From NCBI RefSeq assembly GCF_001686985.1, contig NZ_CP015318.1, forward strand, positions 3,408,001-3,472,000: a stretch of DNA of 64,000 bases, read 5' to 3'. This DNA comes from Mesorhizobium amorphae CCNWGS0123. Its GTDB lineage: Bacteria; Pseudomonadota; Alphaproteobacteria; Rhizobiales; Rhizobiaceae. A program made the translations under genes and the position numbers. The notes below the pieces were generated by a model. The model saw only the letters and a list, made by a program, of their open reading frames with translations. It was not told where the DNA came from and did no database searches. Below are positions 25,955 to 34,879 of this stretch, piece after piece. Positions within the stretch are counted from its first letter, which is position 1; each line of letters starts with the position of its first letter.

Positions 25955-28642
25955 TTGGGCACGAAACCATCCAGGAAAGCCGCCGAAGCACCGGAGTCGG
26001 CCAATCTGGCCGCGCTGGCAAAGCTGACGATCGCTTCATACGAAACGCTCGAGCGCGATCTTCGAGCCCGGATCGCAACGCTCGAAGGGCAGGCGCTGCG
26101 ATTTGAGACGGCGATCGATAACGTTTCGCAGGGCATCTGTTTTTTCGACGCCGATGAACGGCTGATCCTGTGCAACCGCCGCTATGCGGAAATTTATCAC
26201 ATTGCGCCGGAGCAGTTGCAGCCGGGGCTGACGCTCCGCGAAATCGTCGAACGCCGCGTCGCTGCGGGGACATCCACGACCGACGCCGACGCCTATCTCG
26301 CATTGGCCCGATCGGTCAATTCGGGCATGGCTCCAAAAGCCTGGACCGCCAACCTCACCGACGGCCGGACTATTCAGGTCTGCCATCAGCCGATGCCCGA
26401 CGGCAGTTGGGTGGCCACGCACGAAGACATTACGGCGCTCGCTGCCAATCGACAGATCGTCGACGAGCGCATCTCGCTGCAAACGCTGATCGACTGGGTG
26501 CCCGATTATCTTTGGGTCAAGGACACCGAAAGCCGTTTCGTCGTGGCGAACAGGGCACTTTCTGTCGACTGTGGTCGGGAGAAGACCGGTGACATGATCG
26601 GTCTGACCGATTTTGATCTTCATGCCCCGGAACTTGCGCAGAAATTTCGCGCGGTGGAGCAGAACGTGCTCAGCAGCGGGCAACCAATGATCGACAAGGA
26701 AGAGTTTGTGGTCGATGCGTCGGGCGCCGTCCGATGGTTCTCATCGACAAAGGTGCCGCTGCGCAATGCCCGCAATGACATCATCGGCCTGGTCGGCATC
26801 GCTCACGATATCACCGCCCGCAAGCAAGCGGACATCCTTCGGGACGGGCAGGCGCATATCCTGGAAATGATCGCGATGAGCGCCCTGCTCGAAGACGTGC
26901 TCGACCGCCTGATGCGCCTTGTCGAGTCGCAGTTGACGGGGATATTCGGTTCCGTCTTGCTTCTCGACAAGGACGGCAGCCATTTGCGGCACGGCGGTGC
27001 GCCGAGCCTGGCGAAAGACTATACCACAGCCATCGACGGGATCGCCGTCGGCCCCAAGGTTGGATCATGTGGCACTGCCGTCTATCGGCGCGAGCCGGTC
27101 ATCGTCGCAGACGTCATGCAGGATCCGCTTTGGGAAGATTACCGTGAGGTGGTGGCACCCTTCGGCTATCGTTCGTGCTGGTCGACCCCGATCCTGTCGC
27201 ACCAAGGCGCCGTGCTAGGCGTCTTCGCGATGTATTCAATGACAGTGCGTGAACCGACCGGGGCCGAAACACGGCTGATCGACTTCACGACACGCATTGC
27301 AGGGATCGCCATCGAGCGCAAATTGGCTGAAGACCAGATTCACTTCATGGCCAACCATGATGTGCTGACCGGGCTTCCAAATCGCGCTCTGCTCGAGGAT
27401 CGGCTCTCTCAGGCTCTGCTGTATGCGCAGCGATACGATCGCTGGGTTACGGTAGTGTTCATCGACCTCGACAATTTCAAACTCGTCAATGATACGCTTG
27501 GCCACAACGCCGGTGACGTGCTGCTGAAGACCGTCGCCAACCGTATGGTCGAATGCGTAAGGTCAACCGACACCGTCGTGCGGCTTGGCGGCGACGAGTT
27601 TGTCATAGTCCTGTTCGACCAGCCGACGAACGTCGATCTCATCTCAGAGACGCTGCAAAAGATCCGGGCGGCGATAGCGGAGCCGGTTCATCTGGGAAGG
27701 CATCGGCTGAGGGCGACGGCCAGCATTGGCATCGCCAACTACCCCAAGGACGGGACGAGCCCGGATACGCTGCTGGCCAATGCCGATGCGGCCATGTACC
27801 GTGCGAAGGAATTCGGCCGCGACAATTTCCAGTTCTATGCTCCCGAATTCAACACCAGAGCGCATGAGAAATTCGTGCTTCAGGAAGAGTTGCGAAACGC
27901 GCTCGCTCATTCGGAATTCATTTTGCTCTATCAGCCGCAAGTCGATCTTCGTTCAGGGGACGTCTTTGCGGTCGAAGCGTTGCTGCGCTGGAAGCATCCG
28001 ACACGAGGCATCGTGGCGCCGAACACATTCATTCCCACCGCCGAGGAGACCGGCCTGATCGTGCCGATCGGCGACTGGGTCCTGCACGAGGCCTGTCGGC
28101 AGAACAAGGCCTGGCAGGACGCCGGCCTGCCGCCGCTGACCGTCTGCGTGAACGTCTCGGCGCGGCAATTCAGGGAACCGAACCTGATCGGCCGTGTCGT
28201 GAATGCCCTGAAGGACAGCGGTCTGGAGGCCAGGTATCTCGAGCTTGAGGTGACCGAAAGCCTTATCATGCAGGACGTTGAGCTGGCGGTCGCAACGATG
28301 AACGCATTGCAGAACCTGGGCGTCCAGATATCGATCGACGATTTCGGAACAGGCTATTCCAGCCTCAGTGCACTCAAGACCTTTCCCGTGGCACGGCTGA
28401 AGATCGACAAGTCATTCATCAAGGATCTCGCCGTCGACGAGAACGATCAGGCAGTCGCCAGTGCCGTGATTTCATTGGGTCAAAATCTGCATCTGAGGGT
28501 CATTGCCGAGGGCGTCGAGACAGACGATCAGGTGGCCTTCCTGCGCAAGAACAATTGCGATGAAATGCAGGGCTATCATTTCAGCAAACCGGTCTCGGCC
28601 CAGGGCATCGAGAAATTGCTCGACGGCAAGCGTGATGGATGA
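25955..28642 (+). CDS. PAS-PAS-GAF-GGDEF-EAL cyclic-di-GMP protein
   Basis: The 895-residue product combines two PAS domains (about 55-170 and 180-300), a GAF domain (about 320-470), and diguanylate cyclase and phosphodiesterase domains. The GGDEF motif is intact at bases 27587-27601 with an inhibitory RxxD site (RSTD) five residues before it. The EAL side has EALLRWKHP, NVSARQF, DDFGTGYSSL, KIDKSF and EGVET, so both activities look possible. No membrane helices are present, so it senses cytosolic signals. A TTG at 25955 follows GGAGGAA by six bases and is preferred over the GTG at 25916. Confidence 0.92.
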   Translation: MGTKPSRKAAEAPESANLAALAKLTIASYETLERDLRARIATLEGQALRFETAIDNVSQGICFFDADERLILCNRRYAEIYHIAPEQLQPGLTLREIVERRVAAGTSTTDADAYLALARSVNSGMAPKAWTANLTDGRTIQVCHQPMPDGSWVATHEDITALAANRQIVDERISLQTLIDWVPDYLWVKDTESRFVVANRALSVDCGREKTGDMIGLTDFDLHAPELAQKFRAVEQNVLSSGQPMIDKEEFVVDASGAVRWFSSTKVPLRNARNDIIGLVGIAHDITARKQADILRDGQAHILEMIAMSALLEDVLDRLMRLVESQLTGIFGSVLLLDKDGSHLRHGGAPSLAKDYTTAIDGIAVGPKVGSCGTAVYRREPVIVADVMQDPLWEDYREVVAPFGYRSCWSTPILSHQGAVLGVFAMYSMTVREPTGAETRLIDFTTRIAGIAIERKLAEDQIHFMANHDVLTGLPNRALLEDRLSQALLYAQRYDRWVTVVFIDLDNFKLVNDTLGHNAGDVLLKTVANRMVECVRSTDTVVRLGGDEFVIVLFDQPTNVDLISETLQKIRAAIAEPVHLGRHRLRATASIGIANYPKDGTSPDTLLANADAAMYRAKEFGRDNFQFYAPEFNTRAHEKFVLQEELRNALAHSEFILLYQPQVDLRSGDVFAVEALLRWKHPTRGIVAPNTFIPTAEETGLIVPIGDWVLHEACRQNKAWQDAGLPPLTVCVNVSARQFREPNLIGRVVNALKDSGLEARYLELEVTESLIMQDVELAVATMNALQNLGVQISIDDFGTGYSSLSALKTFPVARLKIDKSFIKDLAVDENDQAVASAVISLGQNLHLRVIAEGVETDDQVAFLRKNNCDEMQGYHFSKPVSAQGIEKLLDGKRDG

Positions 28643-28672
28643 CGGCCAGCAATCTCTGCAGATTGGTCGCGG

Positions 28673-29188
28673 CTATTTCCCAAGCACCAGGCTCCAGTAG
28701 CGCAGGCCGGAGTCGCGGCCGTCGCGCACATAGGCAAGACCGAAGCGGGTGAAGCGCGGGTCGAGCATGTTGCGGCGATGGCCGGGCGAATGCACCCAGA
28801 TGTCGAACAGTTTCGCCTGGTCGAAGCGGCCTTCGGCGATGTTTTCGGCGGCCGCACCGGCAATGCCGTTGCCCCTGACGCGCGAGGAAAAGCTCTTGCC
28901 CCAGCCGGTTGTATGGCTCATGCGCCGCGCCCCGGCCATATAGCCAGCCTGCTGCAGGGCCGCCTGTTCGAGCTGTCCATCGGGAACCAGCGGGCCGAGC
29001 CCGGCCGAAGCCCGGATGCCGGCCAGCGTGCCGGTGGCGGATGAGGAGACGCCGGCGCCTTCGCCGGTCGGCTGCGAAACGGTGCTGCAGGACGCGAGGC
29101 CGGCCAGCGCGGCGAGGCTGGCTCCCTTGAGCAGCAGGCGCCGGTTCAGATTCGGGATTTGGTCGTTTTCGATGTTCGCAATGGTCAT
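28673..29188 (-). CDS. CAP (SCP/YkwD)-domain lipoprotein
   Basis: This 171-residue exported protein has a twin-arginine-like signal (NRRLLLKGASLAALAGLASC) whose cysteine could be lipidated. The mature part is a CAP domain: MSHTTGWGKSF, ENIAEGRFD and WVHSPGHRRNMLDPRFTRFGLAY correspond to the conserved His/Glu cavity residues. Bacterial CAP proteins are mostly uncharacterised envelope proteins. It is convergent with the GGDEF-EAL gene and appears to be a single-gene unit. Confidence 0.88.
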   Translation of the reverse strand: MTIANIENDQIPNLNRRLLLKGASLAALAGLASCSTVSQPTGEGAGVSSSATGTLAGIRASAGLGPLVPDGQLEQAALQQAGYMAGARRMSHTTGWGKSFSSRVRGNGIAGAAAENIAEGRFDQAKLFDIWVHSPGHRRNMLDPRFTRFGLAYVRDGRDSGLRYWSLVLGK

Positions 29189-29248
29189 GCCCGCCTGAGA
29201 TAAGCGCGATCATGGCTTTTGCCGGGCAGGGCGGCGAAAATCTTGGTC

Positions 29249-29611
29249 CTAGGCAGCCGTATCGAGATTTGTTTCCGAGATTGGAGAACGGCCGGTCCGG
29301 TCGTCTTCCGTATGCACCCACCACGAGCCGAGCGCATCGATCAGCGGCACGAGCCTGCGGCCAGGCCCGGTAAGGTCGTAGTCGACGCGCAACGGATAGC
29401 CCGGATGCGCTGTCCGCCGCACGATGCCGGCGTCCTCCAGCTTGCGCAACTCCAGCGCCAGGATGCGGTGCGACACGGTCGGATTGTCGCGCCTCAAGTC
29501 GCTGAAGCGTTTGGTCCCGTCCTTCAGATAGTAGAGCAGCAAGGTCGGCCAGCGGCCGCTGAGCACGCGCATGGTCTCTTCGATCGGGCAGCGCGAGACG
29601 ACGTCTTTCAT
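29249..29611 (-). CDS. HxlR-family transcriptional regulator
   Basis: The protein has 120 residues, the family's usual length. CPIEETMRVLSGRWPTLLLYYL and FSDLRRDNPTVSHRILALEL form the conserved winged helix with the near-N-terminal cysteine that often senses electrophiles or oxidants. It is divergent from a glutathione S-transferase gene, a common HxlR arrangement, and probably controls it. The intergenic region (29612-29725) contains GTTAC and GTAATTTAC sequences that could be its operator. Confidence 0.9.
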   Translation of the reverse strand: MKDVVSRCPIEETMRVLSGRWPTLLLYYLKDGTKRFSDLRRDNPTVSHRILALELRKLEDAGIVRRTAHPGYPLRVDYDLTGPGRRLVPLIDALGSWWVHTEDDRTGRSPISETNLDTAA

Positions 29612-29725
29612 GGGGGGCCTGTGGCGGGCTGGTTACAGAATTGTGCGTAATTTACATGGGGCGGCCAGCGTTTAGGGTCAAGTTTCGCTGCGCGGCGTGA
29701 TCCCTGAACATGGAAGAGACAACAG

Positions 29726-30430
29726 ATGGAACCTATCCTCCTTTACGGCTTCCCGGCGGGAAGCTCGATGGGCCTGGTCGCCGCCTTCGAGCGCGTCGGG
29801 CAACCCTACCGGCTGTGTCGCGTCGACATGCTGGCCGAGATGAAAAACGATGCCTATGCCCGCATCAACGGCCGGCAGGAAACGCCGGTCCTGATCACCG
29901 ACGAAGGCAAGGTGCTCACCGAAACAATGGCCATTGCCGCATGGCTTGAAGCCCGCGACAGTGAGCGCCGCGTCAGCTTCGAGCAGCACACGCCGGAAGC
30001 CGACCGCATGCATCAGCTCATGGCTTTCGTGAACACCGGCTTCACCGCCGCATTCAGCCCGCTCTGGGTGGCGCTGGAAATGGCGTCGCCCGATCCGGCG
30101 CTGCAGGCGACCTTGCGCGATTTCGGCCGCAAGGCGGTGACCGAGCGCCACGACCGGCTAGAGGCCATGATCACCGATACCGACTTCCTGGCCGGCGACC
30201 GGTTGACGCTGGCCGACACCACGCTGATCGGCGTGGCGCGCTGGGCCGAGTACCACGAGGCGATCGACGGTGCCGCCTATCCGAAGCTCGCCGCTTTGCG
30301 CCGCCGCATCGAGGCCGATCCGGCCGTGCGATACGCGCTAGGTGTCGAGGATGGCGAGAGGCCTGTCGGCTCCGGCGCCTGCCTGGGGCACGTTCCCCTG
30401 GCCGAGGTCATCGAGCGCTACGCCGCCTAG
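29726..30430 (+). CDS. Glutathione S-transferase family protein
   Basis: This 234-residue protein begins with the GST thioredoxin-fold domain (LLYGFPAGSSMGLVAAFERVG), where Ser in GSSMG could be the catalytic residue. The cis-proline motif ETPVL follows, then ETMAIAAWLE. The helical C-terminal domain contains FLAGDRLTLADTTLIGVARW, the N-capping/hydrophobic staple region. It should conjugate glutathione to electrophiles or act as a peroxidase. Ribosome site GGAAGAG precedes the ATG. It is divergent from the HxlR regulator. Confidence 0.9.
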   Translation: MEPILLYGFPAGSSMGLVAAFERVGQPYRLCRVDMLAEMKNDAYARINGRQETPVLITDEGKVLTETMAIAAWLEARDSERRVSFEQHTPEADRMHQLMAFVNTGFTAAFSPLWVALEMASPDPALQATLRDFGRKAVTERHDRLEAMITDTDFLAGDRLTLADTTLIGVARWAEYHEAIDGAAYPKLAALRRRIEADPAVRYALGVEDGERPVGSGACLGHVPLAEVIERYAA

Positions 30431-30548
30431 AACCGTAGGCGGGGCGGTGCCAGCACCTGGCGCCGCCCCTTCCGACAACCGCCTGTATGTAACGCGGCGT
30501 CCGGGCAGCATGTTGAAAATCGCTACCCGTGCGGCGCGAAATACTCGC

Positions 30549-31772
30549 TCATTTCGCGAGCGTGATGAGGCGGCCGGCATACATCTCGCGATCTCCGAGC
30601 AGGGCCGCACAGTCCGTTCTGACGGAGGAGTTTCCCGTCATCTGCACGGTCTTGCCGACAAGCCTCAGACAGTCGCCCTGGCCGCTCATGTCGGAGTTCC
30701 CGGCATAGGAAATGGGCGCGTCGGGCGCATAGACGAATCCGCTGATTTTGGAATTTGCGGCGCCATTCAGCGTCAGGGCGGAGGTGTTCTCGTGGTCCTG
30801 GAAAATGGTGATGCCGGCATAGGGGCCGCTGGTCGGCGGGGAAAGGTTCACCTGCTCATTGGCGTTTATGTAGAGCTGCGCCCCCTCCATGAGGAACAGG
30901 GTCACGCCCTGGCCGGTCAGGCTGCCGTTGCCCCCCGGCTTTATCGTGGTGCCGCGCAGAATGTAGACGCCTGGGTCCAGCGTGATGTTTCCCGACAATG
31001 TCTTGTCGCAATAGGTGCCGGGCGACAGCGTGTAGGTTTTGCCGTTCGGGACGGGCAGGCACAATGTGTAGGGGGGAGGGACGACGTCGGCCAGAGGATC
31101 GATGGACGCATATTGATCTTCGAGCGGCGTTCCGCAGGTGAGACTGGCGTTGGGCAGCGAAAGCCCGGAAGTGCCGCCGACGGTCGAGACGCAGCCCGCA
31201 GAAACCAGCGCGGAACCGCCTCTGCTGACGGAATCGGACGCATCCGAGTTTGACGCGATCACGCAGCTGCTCATCGAGACATTGGTCGAGCCCTGCAGGT
31301 TCACGGCGGCGGATGCATGCGGATCGAGCGCCAGCACGCAGGCCTGCGCGCCGGGGTCTATCTTGACCGAGGCCGAGCGGTGCGCCTGCCAGGCGGCCGA
31401 GCCGCTGATGAAGCCTGGGTGGCTGATGCTGGACGAAAGCGAAATGTAGTATGCGCCCGAGCCCCCGCTGGCGGTAGCTGAAAAAGCCGAGACGCTGCCC
31501 GAATATTTCTCCTGGTCGACGTCGCGCAGGTTGGCCGCGAAGAATGTCAGCCCTAGCTCCTGGACTTCGCCAGCCGTCATGTCGGGAGAGTACTTCGTAC
31601 CGACGGCAAGCCCAGCCGCGTCCAGCGAGTTCTGCAATTGCGCGGCGTCGTCGCTCGTCCCCACGAGATCGATGGCGCCGGCCACGCCAATCATGACCGG
31701 CAGCATCGCTATCGCGGTCGCTATGGCAAAGTTGCCGCGCTCCGATAACCAGAAGTCTCTGAACGTGAACAT
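30549..31772 (-). CDS. TadG-like pilus-assembly family protein
   Basis: The N-terminus has the TadE/TadG signature: a short basic segment, RGNFAIATAIAMLPVMIGVAGAIDL as a membrane helix with a characteristic Gly and Asp, then DAAQLQNSLDAAGLA. The remaining 350 residues are a beta-rich extracytoplasmic region with paired cysteines and no VWA domain. It has 407 residues. TadG-like proteins are pseudopilin-related minor components or surface proteins. No tadA/tadB/flp genes are nearby, so it acts with a distant Tad system or independently. Confidence 0.8.
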   Translation of the reverse strand: MFTFRDFWLSERGNFAIATAIAMLPVMIGVAGAIDLVGTSDDAAQLQNSLDAAGLAVGTKYSPDMTAGEVQELGLTFFAANLRDVDQEKYSGSVSAFSATASGGSGAYYISLSSSISHPGFISGSAAWQAHRSASVKIDPGAQACVLALDPHASAAVNLQGSTNVSMSSCVIASNSDASDSVSRGGSALVSAGCVSTVGGTSGLSLPNASLTCGTPLEDQYASIDPLADVVPPPYTLCLPVPNGKTYTLSPGTYCDKTLSGNITLDPGVYILRGTTIKPGGNGSLTGQGVTLFLMEGAQLYINANEQVNLSPPTSGPYAGITIFQDHENTSALTLNGAANSKISGFVYAPDAPISYAGNSDMSGQGDCLRLVGKTVQMTGNSSVRTDCAALLGDREMYAGRLITLAK

Positions 31773-32128
31773 TGCCCCTTGCCCAAGCTTGCCTGCCTTA
31801 TGTGGTACGCTAGGGGAATCTACGGGCCATTTAAGAAAACACTAAAATTCTAAATGCTAAAATCCCGCTCAATAGTTGACCAAAAAGGGCCCTGCCAGCA
31901 CGGTCATATGAGCGACGGAATGAACATATCCGAATTGTTCGGAAGCCAGTGGCGACATGGCGGTCCGACCCTGATTCTGGCTGGCGAGCTTGACGATTTC
32001 AGCCCCTCAAAAAAATGCCTGGAGATGATGACCCTTGGGCGGCTAGCCAAGAGTGACAAGACCCGAACAGCGCGCTGCCGCCCTTTGAGCAGCGGAGCCA
32101 TCCGTTCATCGCTTGGCGGTTTCCGATC
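31773..32128. other. Intergenic region without recognised gene
   Basis: This stretch of about 355 bases separates the TadG-like gene from the LysE exporter, both on the minus strand. The part at 31835-31870 is AT-rich and may hold the TadG-like gene's promoter. A 65-codon frame at 31904-32101 shows no recognisable protein character. Nothing else was recognised. Confidence 0.3.
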
Positions 32129-32761
32129 TCAGCGTTGTGCGTCGGTCGCCATCCTGAGCGCCAGCGCTGCCAGCACGGTGCCCATCATCCACCGTTGGAC
32201 GACCAGCCATAGCGGCCGTCCGGCGAGGAAGGTGGCGATAGAGCCGGCCGTCACCGCGATGATGGCGTTGACGGTGAGGCTGATCGAAATCTGCGTGACG
32301 CCGAGCACCAGCAGCTGCGACAGCACATGGCCCTTGCCGGGGCTGATGAACTGCGGCAGCAGCGACAGATAGAGCACCGCCACCTTCGGGTTGAGGAGAT
32401 TGGTCATCAGGCCCATGGCGAACAGCTTGCGCGGCCTGTCCTTGGGCAGTTCGCGCACCTGGAACGGCGAGCGCCCGCCGGGCCTCACCGCCTGCCAGGC
32501 AAGCCACAGCAGATAGAGCGCGCCGGCAAGGCGCAGCGCGTCATAGGCGAAGGGTACGGCAAGCAACAGCGCGCTGATGCCGAAGACCGCTGAAACCACA
32601 TAGAACAGGAAGCCGCAAGCGACGCCGCCAAGCGAGATCAGCCCGGCCTTCGGTCCTTGCGAGAGCGAGCGCGAGATCAGATAGATCATGTTCGGCCCGG
32701 GCGTCAGCACCATGCCGAGGCAGACCAGCGCAAAGGCGAGATGATTGGCGGCGTCGGGCAT
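32129..32761 (-). CDS. LysE/RhtB-family amino-acid exporter
   Basis: The 210-residue protein has six hydrophobic helices and the family signature LGMVLTPGPNMIYLISRSLSQG at residues 13-34, with a further LMTNLLNPKVAVLYLSLLPQF stretch near 125. LysE-type transporters export amino acids or related metabolites such as homoserine lactone or threonine; specificity cannot be predicted. The ATG at 32761, preceded by GGAG, gives the usual family length, while the frame extends to 32857. It lies between TadG-like genes but has no obvious link to them. Confidence 0.92.
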   Translation of the reverse strand: MPDAANHLAFALVCLGMVLTPGPNMIYLISRSLSQGPKAGLISLGGVACGFLFYVVSAVFGISALLLAVPFAYDALRLAGALYLLWLAWQAVRPGGRSPFQVRELPKDRPRKLFAMGLMTNLLNPKVAVLYLSLLPQFISPGKGHVLSQLLVLGVTQISISLTVNAIIAVTAGSIATFLAGRPLWLVVQRWMMGTVLAALALRMATDAQR

Positions 32762-32881
32762 CTGGGGAGTCTCCGGATGGTGGCGGGAACACTCACCATG
32801 TGCCTTCAACAACCGCAAGGGCATGATGAGAGGGAGCGGTTGCGCCAGCGCTGACAAATGGCGAAAGCATCGAAGCTGCCT

Positions 32882-34843
32882 CTAACTGACCACGCGCAGG
32901 TTCGACAGCTCGTTGGCGATTTCCTTGAAATTGTCCGACAGCGTGGCGCCGGTCGCGTTCCAGAACAGCTTGGCCGGTTTGCTGGCGTCCGTCGGGTCCT
33001 TGCGGAAGCGCGAGTCGGACGAGCAGGTCTTCAGCGCTTCCATGGCCTTGACGTCGCCGGCGTCGGTCGACGACATGTCGAGCGCGACAGTCATCAACAT
33101 GATGTTGGCCGCCTTGGCGTTGTTGCACAGCGTCGCCATCTGCTCGTTGAGCGCTTTGGTGTAATTGCTCGAACTGTAGTTGAACTGGCCAACGTCGCTC
33201 GACGTGCCGCCGAACAGCCGGGTCACCGCCGTGCCGAAATAGGCGAGGCCGGTGTAACCATAGGCGGCATAGGTCGACTTGTTGCCGGCCGGGTCGCTGC
33301 TTACCGTCGAATAGGTGTTTTCGCCGTCGGTCAGCACGATCACGACCTTGTCGTTGCCGCGCTCCGTCTCCGGCCGCCCTTCGGTGAAGGGTTCGGTGCT
33401 CGACACGGTGCGCCAGCCCCAGGCCATGCCTTCCGGCACGTTGGTGTTGCCGTTGGGCGCCATCAGGTCGATCGCCGCCTTGATCGCGGTCAGCCCTTCC
33501 GGCTTGGTGACGTCGGTCAGCGGCGTGATCGGCGTCGTGGTGCAGCTGTAATTGGGACCGGCGCCCTTCGACAACACCGGCGCATCGATCGGCCGCGGTT
33601 GGAAATACTTGGCCATGTTGGACTGCCGCGTCTTGCCTGTGGTGCTTGTCGGGTCGTCGTTCCACCAGCTGTTGGCCGCGCCATAGGTAACAGGCTTCGC
33701 CTCATCCGGATCCTGCGTCAGGTACCAATGGTTACCCGGCTCGTCCGGAGCGAACATCGGCACGAACATGGTGGCCGGATCGCCGACACTCGTGCCGGTG
33801 TTGTTGGGCCCGCCGGAGGCCGGCGCGTCATTGACATTGTAAGGGTAGGGCCGGACCTCGACGCAACCCTGCCAGCTGGCGAACGGGCCGTAAGTGTCGT
33901 TGTAGTCGTATTCATCGTGGTTGCGCTTGCAGGTGTGGTTCGACCGGTACTCGTCGCAGACGACACGCTTGCTGCCGACGATGCGCTCGTGGCTGGTCAC
34001 CACCTTCATGTCGCGATAGAGCGAGAACCGGGTCAGCATCTGACCCTCCTCCTCGCCCCAGCCATCACCCTTCTTGTACCAGATGCCGTTGATCTTCTGG
34101 GCATATTTGTCGGCGGCATTGAGCGTCGACCAGTCGAAATTCTCGTTGTGGACCGGCGACAGCCCATAGGCGTCGATCCACGAGGCATTGTCGTTGTCCG
34201 GCCCGACATTGACCGAGGCGGCGAAGGGCACAAGACTGAACTGGACCGGCTTGTCGATCTGCTTGATCGCCACTGCCTGCAAGGCCAGCGTATCGACGAG
34301 CTGTTTTGCGGCCTGCTTGAGCAGGTCGATGCGCTTTTGTCCCGAACCGGTGCCGGCTGTGCTCATCGAGCCGGAATTGTCGAGCACCATGGCGACTTCC
34401 AGCGTGTTCTTCAGCCGGACCTCCGAGCAGACGGAGTAGTCGACATCGGTAGAGGTCTTGCCGATCAACATCGCCGCCGCCGGCAGAAAATGGGGTTTGT
34501 ACACCAGCGCCGCACAGAGCTTCACCAGGCCGCCGCCGGTCGTGCTGCTGGGCAGCGTGACGTCGAGCGTCGTGTTGGCTGGATCGACACTGCCGAGGTT
34601 GGCGTTGAAGAAGTCCAGCGCATAGGCCCTCAACTGGTCGTCGGTGGCGCCTTCGGCGAGGCGGCGGGCGGTGGCGACGTTGGCGGCGTCGAGTGCGTTC
34701 ACCACCCTCTGCTTTTCGTTGGTCATGCCCGCAAAGTCGACTGCCAACGCCACGCCGCCCATCAACGGCACCATGGCGAGCACGGTCATGAGGGCATAGT
34801 TGCCGCGCCGGTCGCGGCAGAAGTCACGCCAGAGTTCACGCAT
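32882..34843 (-). CDS. TadG-like protein with von Willebrand A domain
   Basis: This 653-residue protein starts with a TadE/TadG-type membrane segment (RGNYALMTVLAMVPLMGGVALAVDF). A VWA domain follows with a complete metal-ion-dependent adhesion site motif DNSGSMS near residue 150. A further conserved VWA segment, KVVIVLTDGENTYS, comes much later, so the fold is interrupted by an insertion of about 300 residues. It ends in a conserved helix reading FKEIANELSNLRVVS. Such proteins are anchored in the inner membrane and reach the periplasm or surface. It is a tandem paralogue of the adjacent upstream gene. Confidence 0.85.
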   Translation of the reverse strand: MRELWRDFCRDRRGNYALMTVLAMVPLMGGVALAVDFAGMTNEKQRVVNALDAANVATARRLAEGATDDQLRAYALDFFNANLGSVDPANTTLDVTLPSSTTGGGLVKLCAALVYKPHFLPAAAMLIGKTSTDVDYSVCSEVRLKNTLEVAMVLDNSGSMSTAGTGSGQKRIDLLKQAAKQLVDTLALQAVAIKQIDKPVQFSLVPFAASVNVGPDNDNASWIDAYGLSPVHNENFDWSTLNAADKYAQKINGIWYKKGDGWGEEEGQMLTRFSLYRDMKVVTSHERIVGSKRVVCDEYRSNHTCKRNHDEYDYNDTYGPFASWQGCVEVRPYPYNVNDAPASGGPNNTGTSVGDPATMFVPMFAPDEPGNHWYLTQDPDEAKPVTYGAANSWWNDDPTSTTGKTRQSNMAKYFQPRPIDAPVLSKGAGPNYSCTTTPITPLTDVTKPEGLTAIKAAIDLMAPNGNTNVPEGMAWGWRTVSSTEPFTEGRPETERGNDKVVIVLTDGENTYSTVSSDPAGNKSTYAAYGYTGLAYFGTAVTRLFGGTSSDVGQFNYSSSNYTKALNEQMATLCNNAKAANIMLMTVALDMSSTDAGDVKAMEALKTCSSDSRFRKDPTDASKPAKLFWNATGATLSDNFKEIANELSNLRVVS

Positions 34844-34879
34844 TTTATGTGAGGGGCCCTTGCTTTGATGGCCAGCCGA

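Noticed and set aside
31904..32101. 65-codon minus-strand frame between the TadG-like and LysE genes
   Set aside because: No ribosome site, family resemblance or coding-like composition; it is treated as non-coding.
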